Program-made: the position numbers and the translations under genes | In this document: one piece after another, positions 45,241-56,160 of the stretch | Layout: every line of letters starts with the position of its first letter | How positions within the stretch are numbered: the first letter of the stretch is position 1 | NCBI GenBank assembly: GCA_015680685.1 | Contig: MNCI01022060.1 | Coordinates: forward strand, 322,865-386,864 | Source: Gnetum montanum | Taxonomy: Eukaryota; Streptophyta; Gnetopsida; Gnetales; Gnetaceae | DNA length: 64,000 nucleotides | Direction of reading: 5' to 3' | Notes under the pieces: generated by a model | What the model was told of the DNA's origin: nothing | Databases searched by the model: none | The model's input: the letters and a program-made list of their open reading frames with translations, nothing else

Positions 45241-46556
45241 AATGTAGAAAGGTTTATCTCCCTATGGAGGATAGACTATTGGAAGTTGAACTAGCTCCTT
45301 CTCTAGGTTGTCAAACACCTCTTGGAATTGAGCTATCCACTCAATGTTGACCCTTTTTGAGCAGATGTTACATTGGTTGTAACTTATTAGTCAACCTTGT
45401 GCTAAACCTATGTATGAATTGTAGCCTGCCTTGTAACCTACATAACTCCTTAAGGTTTAATGGTGGTGCTAGGTTGGTGATAACCTTAACCTTGTCAAGG
45501 TCTACATGTATTCCTACTTTTGATACCACAAAGCCTAACATGCAACTAGGTTTGATGCCAAAGACACACTTTTTGGGATTAAGCCTAAGGTCATGTCTAA
45601 GGCAACATTTGAGAACATGATTCAAGTCATCTGCATGGTCATGAGCCACTTTGGACTTAACTTATATGTCATCAATGTAGTCATTGAGTAAGTCTAACAA
45701 ATAGTTGCTAACAATGTATGTCATTGTGCATTAATATGTTGTTCCTACATTCTTTAGTCTAAAGGGAATCATTCTATGACAAAATGTACCCTAGGGGGTC
45801 ATGAAAGTAGTGCTAAGTTGGTGCTCTCAGTTGATGCAAATTTGGTTGTACCTTGAAAACTTGTCCATAAAGGATAACAAGGCATGACTGACTGTAGTAT
45901 CAATGAGTTGGTCAATACTAGGCAATGGGAAATCATATTTAATGATTTCCTTGTTTAGGTTCCATAAGTTTATACAAATGCATATACTTTCATTTTTCTT
46001 GGGGACAACTACGATGTTCGAAACGCAGTCACCATAGTCAACTACTTGGATGAAACCAGCTTTGTAAAGCTTAGTCATCTCATCGTGAAAGGACAACGTG
46101 ACCTCAAGCTTGACTTTATGAGCCTTTTTTTTAACTGGTTTAACGTGTAGATATTGGATAATGTTATGTTGTATTATACATGGGTCTAAGCCCAGCATGT
46201 CCTTGTAGGACCATGTGAATGCCTTGACATTGTCACTAAGGACTTTAGAGATGCTTTGTTGGATTTGAGGCTCTAACAAGAAACTAAGTTTCAATGTTTT
46301 CACCTTATCTTTGCATGTTGTTATAGGGACTTCTATGAGGGGATCCTCAGTTACATCACCTACTTTTAAGTCTAGAGCTCAGACTAGATGTTCTGGACAA
46401 TCTAGTAATGTCTCTAAGGATGCTATGTTGGTGTCATCGGTAAGTGGTTTGATGTCCAAAAGTTTTGTGTTTATGCATCTTGTGAGTTTTCCATAAGGTC
46501 CAATCAAGACTAAAGGTGAATGAAGCCTCTTTCATGCATTCATTTTTCAAGAGGTC
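45241..46556 (-). pseudogene. Tat reverse transcriptase, frameshifted
   Basis: An upstream segment (46500-46300) reads GPYGKLTRCINTKLL, then the open frame 46303-45827 gives KAFTWSYKDMLGLDPCIIQH, the entry to Tat RT. Next VVVPKKNES.CICINLWNLN (CVDYTDLN-like), FMDKFSRYNQI (catalytic Asp) and, across a frame break, the active site NDYIDDI.VKS at about 45660-45690 with both aspartates kept. DDLNHVLKCCLRHDLRLNPKK-type text, LGFVVSKVGI and LCRLQGRLQFIHRF complete it. Confidence 0.9.
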
Positions 46557-46780
46557 CTACAAAGTAACCAAAAAAATGTCAAGTGATACCTATTTTAATA
46601 AAGCGAAAAGCATAGAATAAGGAAGGAAATGATATGAAAAATTGATTAACTATATAGTATGTGAAATGATTTGTTTATTTTTTGTATATTTATTATTTTT
46701 TGTTCTTTTCTATGTCATTGATTGGCCATAAAATTCCCAGTTTAAGGTCATAGCGGATCATAGACTATGTTGGGATGTAT
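46557..46780 (-). other. AT-rich interval before Tat RT, candidate 3' splice site
   Basis: On the - strand TTTGGTTACTTTGTAG at 46572-46557 ends in a pyrimidine-rich AG immediately before the RT coding text, like a 3' splice site. A single copy of the 30-bp repeat phrase (cagtttaaggtcatagcgga) lies at 46739. Ogre elements are known to carry an intron between protease and RT. Supported by position and motif only. Confidence 0.4.
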
Positions 46781-47150
46781 GTCTAAGTAAAGCTTGAAAG
46801 GTTTAAAACATGTGATTGAGCTGAATGCCTATTGGGTAAGCAAAAAAATGTAAAAAATTTTCGAAGTGTAAGTGTTGGCACATTTAGCCATTCCATGAAG
46901 CAGCAAAGCAAAAATATATGATGGGTGTGCCTTATTGATGTTTTAATACTTGAAAGTTTCATGTAGAAAATTATTAAATGGAGGTAGAGTATTTAACAAT
47001 TTCAAATGATGACATCAAGGAATGAAAAATTCATCATGCTCCTTTGGAAAATGAAATTTGGAAAGGGTTATCGATGCATCAAGGAGAAATATCAAAGTCA
47101 ATATTGTAAGGTTTGGGTAATGTTTTACTGCAAAAAAAAAACAAAAAAAA
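46781..47150. other. Spacer, no gene seen
   Basis: AT-rich sequence of unknown origin at the left side of the foreign block inside the Tat element; poly-A runs interrupted by single bases at about 47130-47150. The exact left insertion point could not be set. Confidence 0.4.
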
Positions 47151-48130
47151 AAGAGAAAGGCGCAAACACAGTTCCAGCCACCGAACATGATGGGGAAAGC
47201 CAGATGAGGTTGTTGCAAAGAAAGAAAAATAGTCCAGAAGAATGCTAGTTTATGTTTACAGGAATCACAAGAATCACGTTAATTCCAACATAGAAGAATG
47301 CAAGGGTTTTTGCCTTGAAATGGGTTTTTGTTTCGCATAAAATCAACTATTCTTTTTACCCCAAATCAACGGCATCTCTGCTCGCTGCGTTGTGCCAAAA
47401 TTTGTTTTGTAGGGACGCAAATTCAAAGAAGAGGGACTCGCATTCGAATTCAAGTTTTACGCAGTTGATTCGCCTGCCTCCAACGACACCGATGTGCACC
47501 GCGCTGCATAACTCAGAGAATCCATTTCTAAAAAATAGGAAGAAGAAGCAGACATCAGCATTTCATTTTTTTAGAACGACAGAAAAATAGCAAACCATAA
47601 GCAGCGTTGGCCGCCCATGCTAGGGCAAACGGAGCCACCAACACCTCCGCGTGGATTCCATGCCATTGAACCCTCGCCATTAAATTTAAAAAAGAAGAAG
47701 GGCTCTACCGCAGCAGGAGGAGATCTACGATGCATTTGCCCTAAACCCTGAAATTAATGGAAAAAATTTTAAAGAACGATTTGTAGGAATATGAAGACGC
47801 AAGAAGCCCTAGCGAATTTGGGGCAAAATAAAACAGTTTCAGGCAACCGAAACCCTATGATTAGGGCTATCCATTCAATGAATCACTTTCATTTCCAGAT
47901 TTTCTCCCAGCAACCGAACGTAGCAACGATGCTGGATGCAGCGGCTGAGCCTTCTCCCATGGTGGTAGCTGCTAACGATTCCAGGCAGAAGCGGGATATT
48001 TCAGAAATGTTTGATAACTGTTCCAGGCCTAGCACCTTTGCATTCAGGCTTGTAGTTTCAAATTTAATTTTTTTGGTCATTTTCAGTAGAGTACAAACAT
48101 ACATAAAATATTTAAGAATAAGGCATTAAC
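47151..48130 (+). other. CpG-rich gene-like patch, possible captured exon
   Basis: Composition changes sharply: CpG sites, balanced codons, and AAACCCTA/CCCTAAACCCT motifs (about 47740-47750), which are common in plant 5' leaders. Two open frames, 47315-47590 and 47791-48129, lie on the + strand. The second runs MKTQEALANLGQNKT... to a Met-rich, Ala-rich middle (TMLDAAAEPSPMVVAANDS) and ends in a hydrophobic stretch that looks like read-through into non-coding DNA. I do not recognise the product. It could be the 5' end of a host gene carried here by a transposable element, or chance. No start context or splice donor is decisive. Confidence 0.35.
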
Positions 48131-49721
48131 AATATTTATGCCAAGGTAGATATTGTATTATCACCTTGTTTATTAAAACACTAAGAGCTCCATAAGCATT
48201 CTTCAAATATAAAAGCAAAGATTATTGAGGCTATACTTGTGAACAATTATATGAAATTTTTGGAATTATTTTGCAAAAGCAATATTTATCTATTCCCTAA
48301 CTTCCTAACTTCCTAAGTTAAATACTCCCTAACTTGTTGGGCAAGTCACTTGGGAGAGAAGTTAGGTAAGATATTTTTGCATATGTAACTACCTTTGAAA
48401 CGTATAAAAAGGCTTCAAGGGAGGAAGAAGATCAATATCACATTGGGACTTTTGGGAGGTCTCATACATCACACTTTGAAGGCTACTAGTTAGCACTTAG
48501 GCTCTCACTTGAAGACACTTGGAGGTCTTGAGAAGATCTTTGTAAAGAAATTGTGAACGATTGCTTGCAAGATGGCTTGCTAGAGTAAAGATTTCAGCCT
48601 CTTTTTCATGGTCTTGTGAGTTATGCATTTTATTTTTTGTTTTGTTTAAATTTTTTAGCTAGTGGTTTAGATAGTATCATCCTTGGCAAGTAATTTTTGG
48701 ATTTTTAGATTACTCTTATTGTTCTTGTTGCCCGATAGAAATTCCTATTAAAATTCTGCCATAGAAGCGCTTGTGTTTAAAAGCCTTAAGAGCATTTTAG
48801 TAGTAAATTTCATTATTGTGCAACTTGTGGGAACTGCTATTGGGATTGTTGTAAGAGAGCCTCTGTTTGTAGTCATGCCGTTGAACAATTCAGTAGTCGA
48901 GAGGGTTCACAAAATATTTGGTATTTTGATGGGACCAAAATAGCTTCTTTTTATCTTTAAAGTGAATTTCCGTTTTATTTCAATCAGAAATTGTCAAGTC
49001 TTTTAAAGGTTCTGTTTGAATGCAATCGTTGACATCTATTATCTAGTCAAAATGGAGTCTCGTACGTGGTAGTTTACGCAGCAATTTTTGGTAGCATAAT
49101 AGGATTGTCTTGAAGATATTGCTTGTTTGAGCCTTGGAAGTTTGAACAATTCGTAGATATTGAATTTGGGATAGCTTTATTGCGAAGTGTTTACTCGTGT
49201 CATTTTACCTTGTTTAAATATTTGAGGTCTACACAAATCTGCTTTCTTTTCTTTTCTGCTTATTTCCATCGAATCTTGCTCTATTTCTAGTTTTCTTGTG
49301 GAACTATCTCTTTCTCTGGGGAAAATTAGGAGTAGATTGCGGAGTTGTGCTCAAATGTTTTTGCAAAATTTTATTTGTTACAAGTAGGTATTATAAGGAC
49401 CGCGTAGACTAGGCAGTTGAACAAAATAGGAAATTTTCAACAACTCACAGTACTTGGCAAAGTTGGCTGAATCTCTTTAAAGTAAGTCATTTGTAGTTCA
49501 CACACAACGCAATTGTTACATTTTACACAACCACACGCTGCAACAGCACACACACATACTCACATTAACTACTAAGTTTATTTGGAGGTATCTGGGCCTT
49601 GGTATTGCCAGAGACCAGCAGGCACCTAAATCCTGTTCGAGGGCACTCGTTGGCAGTTGCGTCCCAAACGGTCTCCAACAGTAAGAAGCTGAAAAAGTTA
49701 GAAATTTTTTCTAACTCTAGG
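48131..49721 (+). repeat. LTR-like block with TATA box and possible primer site
   Basis: cgtataaaaagg at about 48400 resembles a strong promoter, followed by 1.2 kb of non-coding sequence. At 49609 TTGGTATTGCCAGAGACCAGCAGG resembles the iMet primer site TGGTATCAGAGCCAGG with a few inserted bases. An LTR of about 1.4 kb ending near 49605 is possible, but no partner copy is in the window. Confidence 0.3.
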
Positions 49722-51209
49722 TGTTATGCTACGTGGGACATGGGATGTCCCATGTTATGCATGGGACATGAAAGCATCTTGTGTTACACTTGAGACATGG
49801 GACAGCCTAGGAGGGTGATGTATCATTTAACCTTCAAGGGTATAAATAGAGGTTTCACCCATGGTAAACCTATCATTTTCATCATTAGAGCTAATAGTCA
49901 TCCAAGTGTAGTGCAACCAAGGTAGAGCATAGAATCCATAGAGGGAAGCCAGAGCATGATAACGAGAGAGTTAGAGCATGACAACGAGAGGATGGCATAT
50001 AGAAGCAAGCATAGACACCTTGGCCTTGCCAATTTTGATGAAGGTGAGTGCACCTTTTGGTGTCTTCCTAGGGCACACATTGAGGAATACCAAGTGACTT
50101 CATCTACCAGGTACATATTTAGGCTTTGGGTTTTGGGGTTTGGAAGGTAGTTTTCCATGGGTAGGGATCATTACCGATGTCATCGCTATCATGGCCACTA
50201 TGTTGTAGCTAGGGAGGAAGTGTGTGCAATGCATCTATTTTTTTCCTTTCTTTTTGCTCCATTTTTTTGTTTTGGTGTCTAGAGTTTGAGGGTGTCCTAT
50301 GCCATGGTTCTAGGCAACGGTTTTGTCAAGGGTTTTTGAGCATTCAGCATCATTGGATGGGGTGAGGTTTTTTGTAACATCCCACACCATAGGATGGAAG
50401 AAGGGTTTTACATGTACCACTAGGGTATTGCATTATGATGGTTCTGGTCACCCTACATTCCATGTTATGGAATAAGGGTTTTCTATGTGTCCCACATTGT
50501 GGGATGGGACAGGGTTTTCTATGTGTCATGTACGATGGGATAGGATAGAGGTTCCACAAGCATCTCCCAGTGTAAAATGAGGGTTTTTTGATGTCACTTG
50601 TCATGGGATAGGACTCGACCGAGGTAGTTAAAGGTTATGGCTAACAAGCTCTAGGCATCCCTTAGAGCATGACAAAAAGTTAGAAAAATTTTAGCACTAC
50701 TACATTAAGTGCTTGGAAAATTTTTTATGTTATGCAGTTGTCACACACTCTGGGAGTGTGACCAATACTTGGAAAATTTTTGCAAATTTTTGTGAGTAAC
50801 TACATAGTTGTGATGCTCCTTGCTAGTGTGACCAATAGTTAGAAAAATTTTTCAAATTTTTTGCTAGCTATTTTATAGCTATCATGCTCCTTGGGAGTGT
50901 GACCAATACTTGAAAAAATTTTGTGCAACGTTTTTACTAGTAACTCTATAGTTCTCATGCTCTTTGGCAGCATGACCAACACTTAGAAAAAATTTCAAAT
51001 TTTTTGCCCATTCTTCCACAGTTGTCATGCTCCATAGGAGCATGACAAACACTTAGAAAAAATTCTAGTTGGAAGGTGTCACACTCTACAAGGAGTGTGA
51101 CCAATAGTTAGAAAATTTTTGGTATTTTTTTAATATTGTAACATTCAGAAAGGATGTAAGTGTTAGTGTTGTACCCCAGTTTGAATAGGCATGTTAGATG
51201 GTGGTGCCA
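49722..51209 (-). repeat. Candidate 3' LTR of a second Tat-like element
   Basis: The right end, ggtggtgcca|atgttccttccc, resembles the inner edge of the Tat 3' LTR (ggtggtgtttca|ttggcccctc), with a purine tract TAGGGAAGGAACAT on the - strand just outside it. It holds a hairpin array like that in the Tat LTR and a gggtataaatagagg segment near 49837. The left end at TGTTATGC is a guess. Orientation is taken from the similarity to the Tat LTR. Confidence 0.45.
50690..51125. repeat. Tandem hairpin repeats, about six copies
   Basis: A unit of 65-85 bp repeats: an imperfect palindrome around gtcatgctcc-ggagcatgac or gtcacac...gtgtgac, then caa.acttagaaaaatttt. The best hairpin is at about 51018-51040. 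The layout is that of the Tat LTR array at 40340-41060, but the palindrome core differs. Confidence 0.75.
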
Positions 51210-54200
51210 ATGTTCCTTCCCTATGGGGCTTTGTGGAAAATTAATTATGTTGCACATAATAGATTACATTTTCCTTTTATCTTATTTTATGCATTTTTTG
51301 TCTATTTTTTTGTTGTTTTTGTTGCCTTTGCCAATGTCAACACTTTCATTACTGTGGCATTGCAGGATCTTGCCGAAACATACCCTCATCATGATTTAAC
51401 TAGTGGGGATCCTATGTTGTATGAGTGATCCTATGCCAAATGTCCCGGCACCACATGTACGCATAGGATACAAGATGGTTTGATTTTGGGAAGGTGCATA
51501 GGAGTTCTTAGAATTCCTACTTCACCACTTAAGTGTGATCATATGGTTACACATGTCAGCTAAAGTAGTAGAGGCATTCTAGTTGAGAAGTTGTCAAACC
51601 CTAGGCATTTTGAAATTCATGTTAGATGAACCTACTAAAGGAAAAGAGGTAGGGAGCTCAAGCAAGTGCCCAAAAGGCCTCAGGCTGTTGTCTTGGATTT
51701 AGAACATGCTCGAGTTCCAGAGCTACCATAAATACAACACTATATTCCTTACCAATCATGTGCACATGGCCTTCTAGAACCCACCTAGGATGGTTTAGTA
51801 TGCTGGAGGGTGTGCCCTATTGTGATTTGTCTTCCTTTGTTTTACTATATATTATCTCATGGCTTAGGATGCTTACTGTCTTTTTTCCTATTCCTAGATT
51901 TTCTATTAATGAAAACGGACTTCATGATGGAGAAGGGATATTAGCCATGGTCCAAATAGCCCTATAAGTGTTCTAATCCACTAAGAACATGCATGCCAGT
52001 GGTATAGGACAAATTGTAGCAAATATGATGAATTACTATACTAGATACTCCAAATCCTATGTGAAGTGCTAGGATCTTCGCTAGTTGGATCCTGAGTGGG
52101 CATCTTGGATATCCAATGTAGAAGAGGTTTCAATCCCGCTACCACTATTTTCCATACCATTTGTGCCACGTAAGTTATATTATCCATTTATTTTCATGCA
52201 CTTTTGACTTTTACATTTTTATCATGTTGTTGATTCTACTTTTGTTTACTGCAGCTACAACTAAGTCCAAGGAGGTCACCGTGGTTGTCTTAAGATGCAC
52301 AAAGGCCAATCTTCTTTTCAAGTATGGTGAGGTTGATGGTTCATAGCATTTGCTATGTGATGAGGCCCTAGCAAGGGTAACCCAAAATCTTCAATGGGCT
52401 AGGCTCATGGACCTCTTTTGGCCATGAACCCAAGCATCCTGATGGCAAAGATGATTTTCCTCATCGACTCTTTCACCAAGACTATCGACCATTTTTGCAT
52501 GCAATTTCACAACATGTAGGTGGTCTTTGAGATCATGAATGACCTCTTTTTGGATCTCTATGGCATCCCTTTTGAAGGTTTTCTTATAGATGAGAAAACT
52601 AACAATGAGCTAAACCATAGAGGAAACATTGAAGAGTGGCTAGGCGTTGAGAAAGGTTGCAAGGGTATACCCATGAAACAAGTAAAATTGTTAGTGTCCC
52701 AACATATCTATCTTTTCTTTCAAGCTCATGCATTTCTTAGGCTGCTTTCTCAAGGAAAGGTCCTTGCGGTGGAGCAAGCTTGAGTAATGATAGACATAAT
52801 AGAGAAAGGAACATAATACAACTGGGCCAAATACCTTGTCGATGGCCTACAAGCTGAGATTATCAAACTATGCAGAAACCTTGAGGCACGATCTCACATA
52901 CATTTTTCATTCTTCATAGCCTATCTATGAAGGTTTGTAGAATTCCTAGTGGTCCATGATAATAGGCTATGGATGGTGCAAGATATCCAATCCATGGATC
53001 CACCACTTGTTCCATACGACATGGTCACACGACCCCCTAGAGTCCATAGGTAAGTCAGTTTCAATGACCACCAAGGGCCACACGGCGCCATCCTACTATG
53101 CACATGATAGTGTTGGAGAGGCTTCTCTTACAAACATAGGCAATGCAGTGATGGGGTCATGACTCATCATTAAGATGATGAGATCAAAGATGTAGATCAA
53201 GAAGTCTCACTCCATGAAGGAGCCCATGCCTGAAATTGAGGAAAGAGGCAAGAAGATACACTTCAAACTTAATGATGCATGATTAGAGTTAGCCAGTAAA
53301 TATACATTATTTAGGATATTTCATTTTTATAGATAATTATTATTACGTATATTTTTTTCTTTCATTAAATGTTCTAACTTAGGTTTATGCAACATAGGCA
53401 GGGAGGCCCCTACCATAGAAGAAGAGCCCTTACAGAAGGATGTCCCTTAGCATGAGGGACACATGATAGACAAAGATACCGTCAAAGTTTTGAGGTAGCT
53501 CAAAGAGGAGGGGCTGCAATTATAGGATGTTGAGTTTGATCACTTGTCTAAAAGTGTGTAGATGGGTGATCCCCCCACTCCTACCCCTAAGGGTTTGCTA
53601 GGTATGAGCTTTACACCACCATGTCCATTATGCACTTCCTCTCCCTCTTTTTTCTTTTTTTTTCTTATTTTTTTATTTTTTATTTCATTTTGATGACCTT
53701 GACATACTTTATCTTACAACGAGTGATGCTTTTGCTAAGAATTTCAAATCTACATCCACTTTCCATTCACAACCATGGGTGGAAACTCTAGATTTTCCTT
53801 CATGCAAGGCATAGTGGATGACATGATCGATTTCCTAAAAAATATAGATCCTGAGATAGCTATGTTTGTGGTTTTTTTCCTTTTTGGCTTCTTCTTATTT
53901 ATTTTTCTTTGTTTTACAACTAATGTTACCCTTTTTAGTATAATAGTCTTACAACTTAAGTGGGACCCACAAAGAGTGGTCCAAGTTGATGTTGTAGCTA
54001 AGTTCCATCCTAAGGTAGAACAAGTGCCTTATCATATATATGAAGAGGTAAGCAAGTATGCACTAAAATTTTCATGATCATTATGGAAGTGTAGGCGCAT
54101 GAACGAGGAGCTCTAGAAACACATACAAGAAGCTCTGGGAGCAGAAGGTGAACTAGGCAGCCCAACTGGAAGATTTGCAGTCACGGTACAACTTCTTGGA

Positions 54201-54900
54201 AACTTATGATAAATTAGATAGTAGATAGTGTATAGTTATGATTGACAACACTAGGTATTAGTCAACCATTAGGGGTAAGAATGAGGCTACTCATGAGGTT
54301 ATTGAATAGTTCTTGCAGATGGACCTCTTGGCTCAGAAGAACCAAGACTAGAAGGACTACAACACCAAAGTATATGAGTGGGGATAGACTTAGAAGAACC
54401 ACAAGTGTCATTACAAGATGGAATATGTAGCCATTTGTAAGAATTATAGGGATAAGTCTGTGAAGCATCGATGTTGTGACATATTCCTTAACACCATCGA
54501 TGCAACATAGGCTTACAACATGTTCGTGAACCACCTAATGACTAGTGAGTTCCTAGAGAGGGAGAAGGCTATTCCCTCTAGAGAGGTTACATTTTCCATA
54601 TTTTCTCCAAGGCTTCCCATATGAACATCCATGGAGAAAGGGTAGACCCTCATAGGTGTTGATTTGGGAGAGGAGTATTCGACACACATGTTAGAGGAGG
54701 AGATCCTCCAATTCCTAGAGGCTGGCCTCAATGAGAGGCCCCCAGACATGGATGCAAGCCCTTATCAAGTTGGTTAAATTTATTTTATTATTATCTATTT
54801 TCTAATAATTTCACATATTATCCTCTTTATTGATTGGTTTATCATTTTATCTTTATTTTGCTCAAGATCTAGGCGAAGGCACAAGACCCAATGGAGCAAA
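51210..54900 (+). pseudogene. Spliced-looking ORF region, plant-mobile-domain-like (uncertain)
   Basis: On the + strand several coding-like blocks are separated by short AT-rich gaps with splice-like borders. Block pieces: DLAETYPHHDLTSGDPMLYE after a tgcag acceptor at 51365; QIVANMMNYYTRYSKSYVKC (about 52010-52070); VTVVVLRCTKANLLF (52275-52320); then 52430-53100 with MAKMIFLIDSFTKTIDHF, LDLYGIPFEGFLIDE, YNWAKYLVDGLQAEII and LVPYDMVTRPPR; and 53775-54760. Stops interrupt most blocks. The LYGIPFEG piece recalls the LxLPxxG motif of plant mobile domain proteins, which some Tat elements carry antisense between integrase and 3' LTR. That placement fits here, but the family call is weak. Confidence 0.4.
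52170..52254 (+). other. Candidate spliceosomal intron, 85 bp
   Basis: Starts GTAAGTTATATT, is T-rich, and ends TTGTTTACTGCAG. Coding-like text flanks it (IPLPLFSIPFVP before, TTKSKEVTVVVLR after). Similar but weaker intervals are 53296-53382 and about 54772-54866. These borders support a once-spliced gene on the + strand. Confidence 0.55.
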
Positions 54901-55147
54901 AGATAAAGATGGAGGGGAATAGCCTTAGCTTTCCATTATTAATACAAATTAAAAGATTTGAGATGTAGCATTGTTAGTGGATAGTTTTTTATCTTTTTAT
55001 GTGGATGTAATCATGGACTATGTATTTTTTTTATGATTTAATTAAAGGCATGATATTTATTTATCTTTGGCAATATCATTTTAACTTGTATTTCAGTTGA
55101 TCTCACTTTGGATTTTTTGTTGATATAATTAGAACCCTTGTGGACCC
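54901..55147. other. AT-rich spacer
   Basis: No domain, repeat or promoter that I can name. Confidence 0.5.
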
Positions 55148-55260
55148 CATTTAATAGTTTAAGGCCATTTAAGGGCATCACTAGTTTAAGGCCATTTCGG
55201 GCCATTCCTAGTTTAAGGCCATTTCAGGCTGTAGGCTAGTTTAAGGCCATTTCGAGCGAC
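55148..55260. repeat. Four copies of a 28-bp repeat (ctagtttaaggccatttcggg)
   Basis: Four tandem copies related to the 30-bp array at 42637-43097 and in the same orientation on the + strand. Either they belong to the second Tat-like fragment, as the array next to its integrase end, or to the interval between protease and RT of the host Tat element. Confidence 0.8.
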
Positions 55261-55609
55261 AATTTTTTTTATTTTGTTTTTTTTTCTTTATATAAATGAG
55301 GGAATAACTAATGCAAGAATCAAACATAATGCAAACTAAAGCTATACAGGAAAAAGGGGCTAAAGACAAGTTAGATAGGGAAGCAAGTTATGGACATGCA
55401 CTAATCACACAAATGTTCCTAACCAAATGTGGGTTAGGCGGTGTGTAAGGCCTAGAAGGCACCAGGCAGTACTCCCCTAGGCCATCATCTCCCATAGTAA
55501 AGGGAAATTATGCCCATAGAGCTTCCTCATGGAGGCCACTCATTTTGCTTGCCTCGTTGGCCGAACAACATCAACTTTCATTGTAAGCAGATGGTGTGTC
55601 CTTGGAGAT
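55261..55609 (-). other. Interval after Tat protease, candidate 5' splice site
   Basis: The protease frame ends TCA AAG GTA TAG; the AAG|GTATAG at 55618-55610 (- strand) resembles a 5' splice site one codon before the stop. A T-rich tract lies at 55268-55300. No protein domain was found in the interval. Confidence 0.35.
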
Positions 55610-56160
55610 CTATACCTTTGACCCTTGCTCAGTGTCTACATTATTCATGGTTTGAGGGACTATGTTGTTACCAAAGATCACCACTTCTTCACCCTCATAA
55701 GGTAAGTAGATCCCTTGGTGAATTGGTGAAGAAACAACCCTTAGTTTGGCTAACCAAGATCTCCCTAGGATTAGGTTGAATCTGAGCATCTTTTCAACCA
55801 CAATGAACTTTGCATTAGTGTGGAATTTCTCCCTTATCACAAAATCAATTGTAACTATTTCCTTAACAACCACGTGTTCTCCATTGAAGGATTTTAAATA
55901 GGCTGTTGTTGTTGGCATAATTTGATCCACCAGGTCAAGCTTATTAATGATGGAGAATGAGATAACATTGGTTGCTACCCTATCATCTACATGCATCATG
56001 CAAATTTTATACTAGCCCATGTGAATTTGTATGAACATGGATGCAATGGTTACTTAACCCTTCTCAAGTTTAGCTTTGATCACTTCATTGCTAAAGGTTA
56101 GAAGTGCTAACCTTGGTTCTTAAATTGCAGGCAGAAGCATTATGGCATGGATAACATTTT
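55610..56160 (-). pseudogene. Tat aspartic protease
   Basis: The open frame 55999-55610 begins near VDDRVATNVIS, corresponding to the VDxGSAxNV active-site region of Tat proteases with the glycine and serine altered. LILGRSWLAKLRVV then SSPIHQGIYLPYEGEEVVI is the characteristic C-terminal half (GRPWIH..GAVPSSLHQ..KF). Three or more features of this half are intact, making it the best family marker in the element. The start of the domain lies in broken sequence right of 56000. Confidence 0.85.

Noticed and set aside
47015-47218. Phe-rich 67-codon frame on the - strand
   Set aside because: It is the translation of the poly-A/poly-T stretch at 47130-47150.
53775-54077. 100-codon frame as a membrane protein
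   Set aside because: The hydrophobic middle is a T-rich segment that looks like an intron read through, not a membrane helix.
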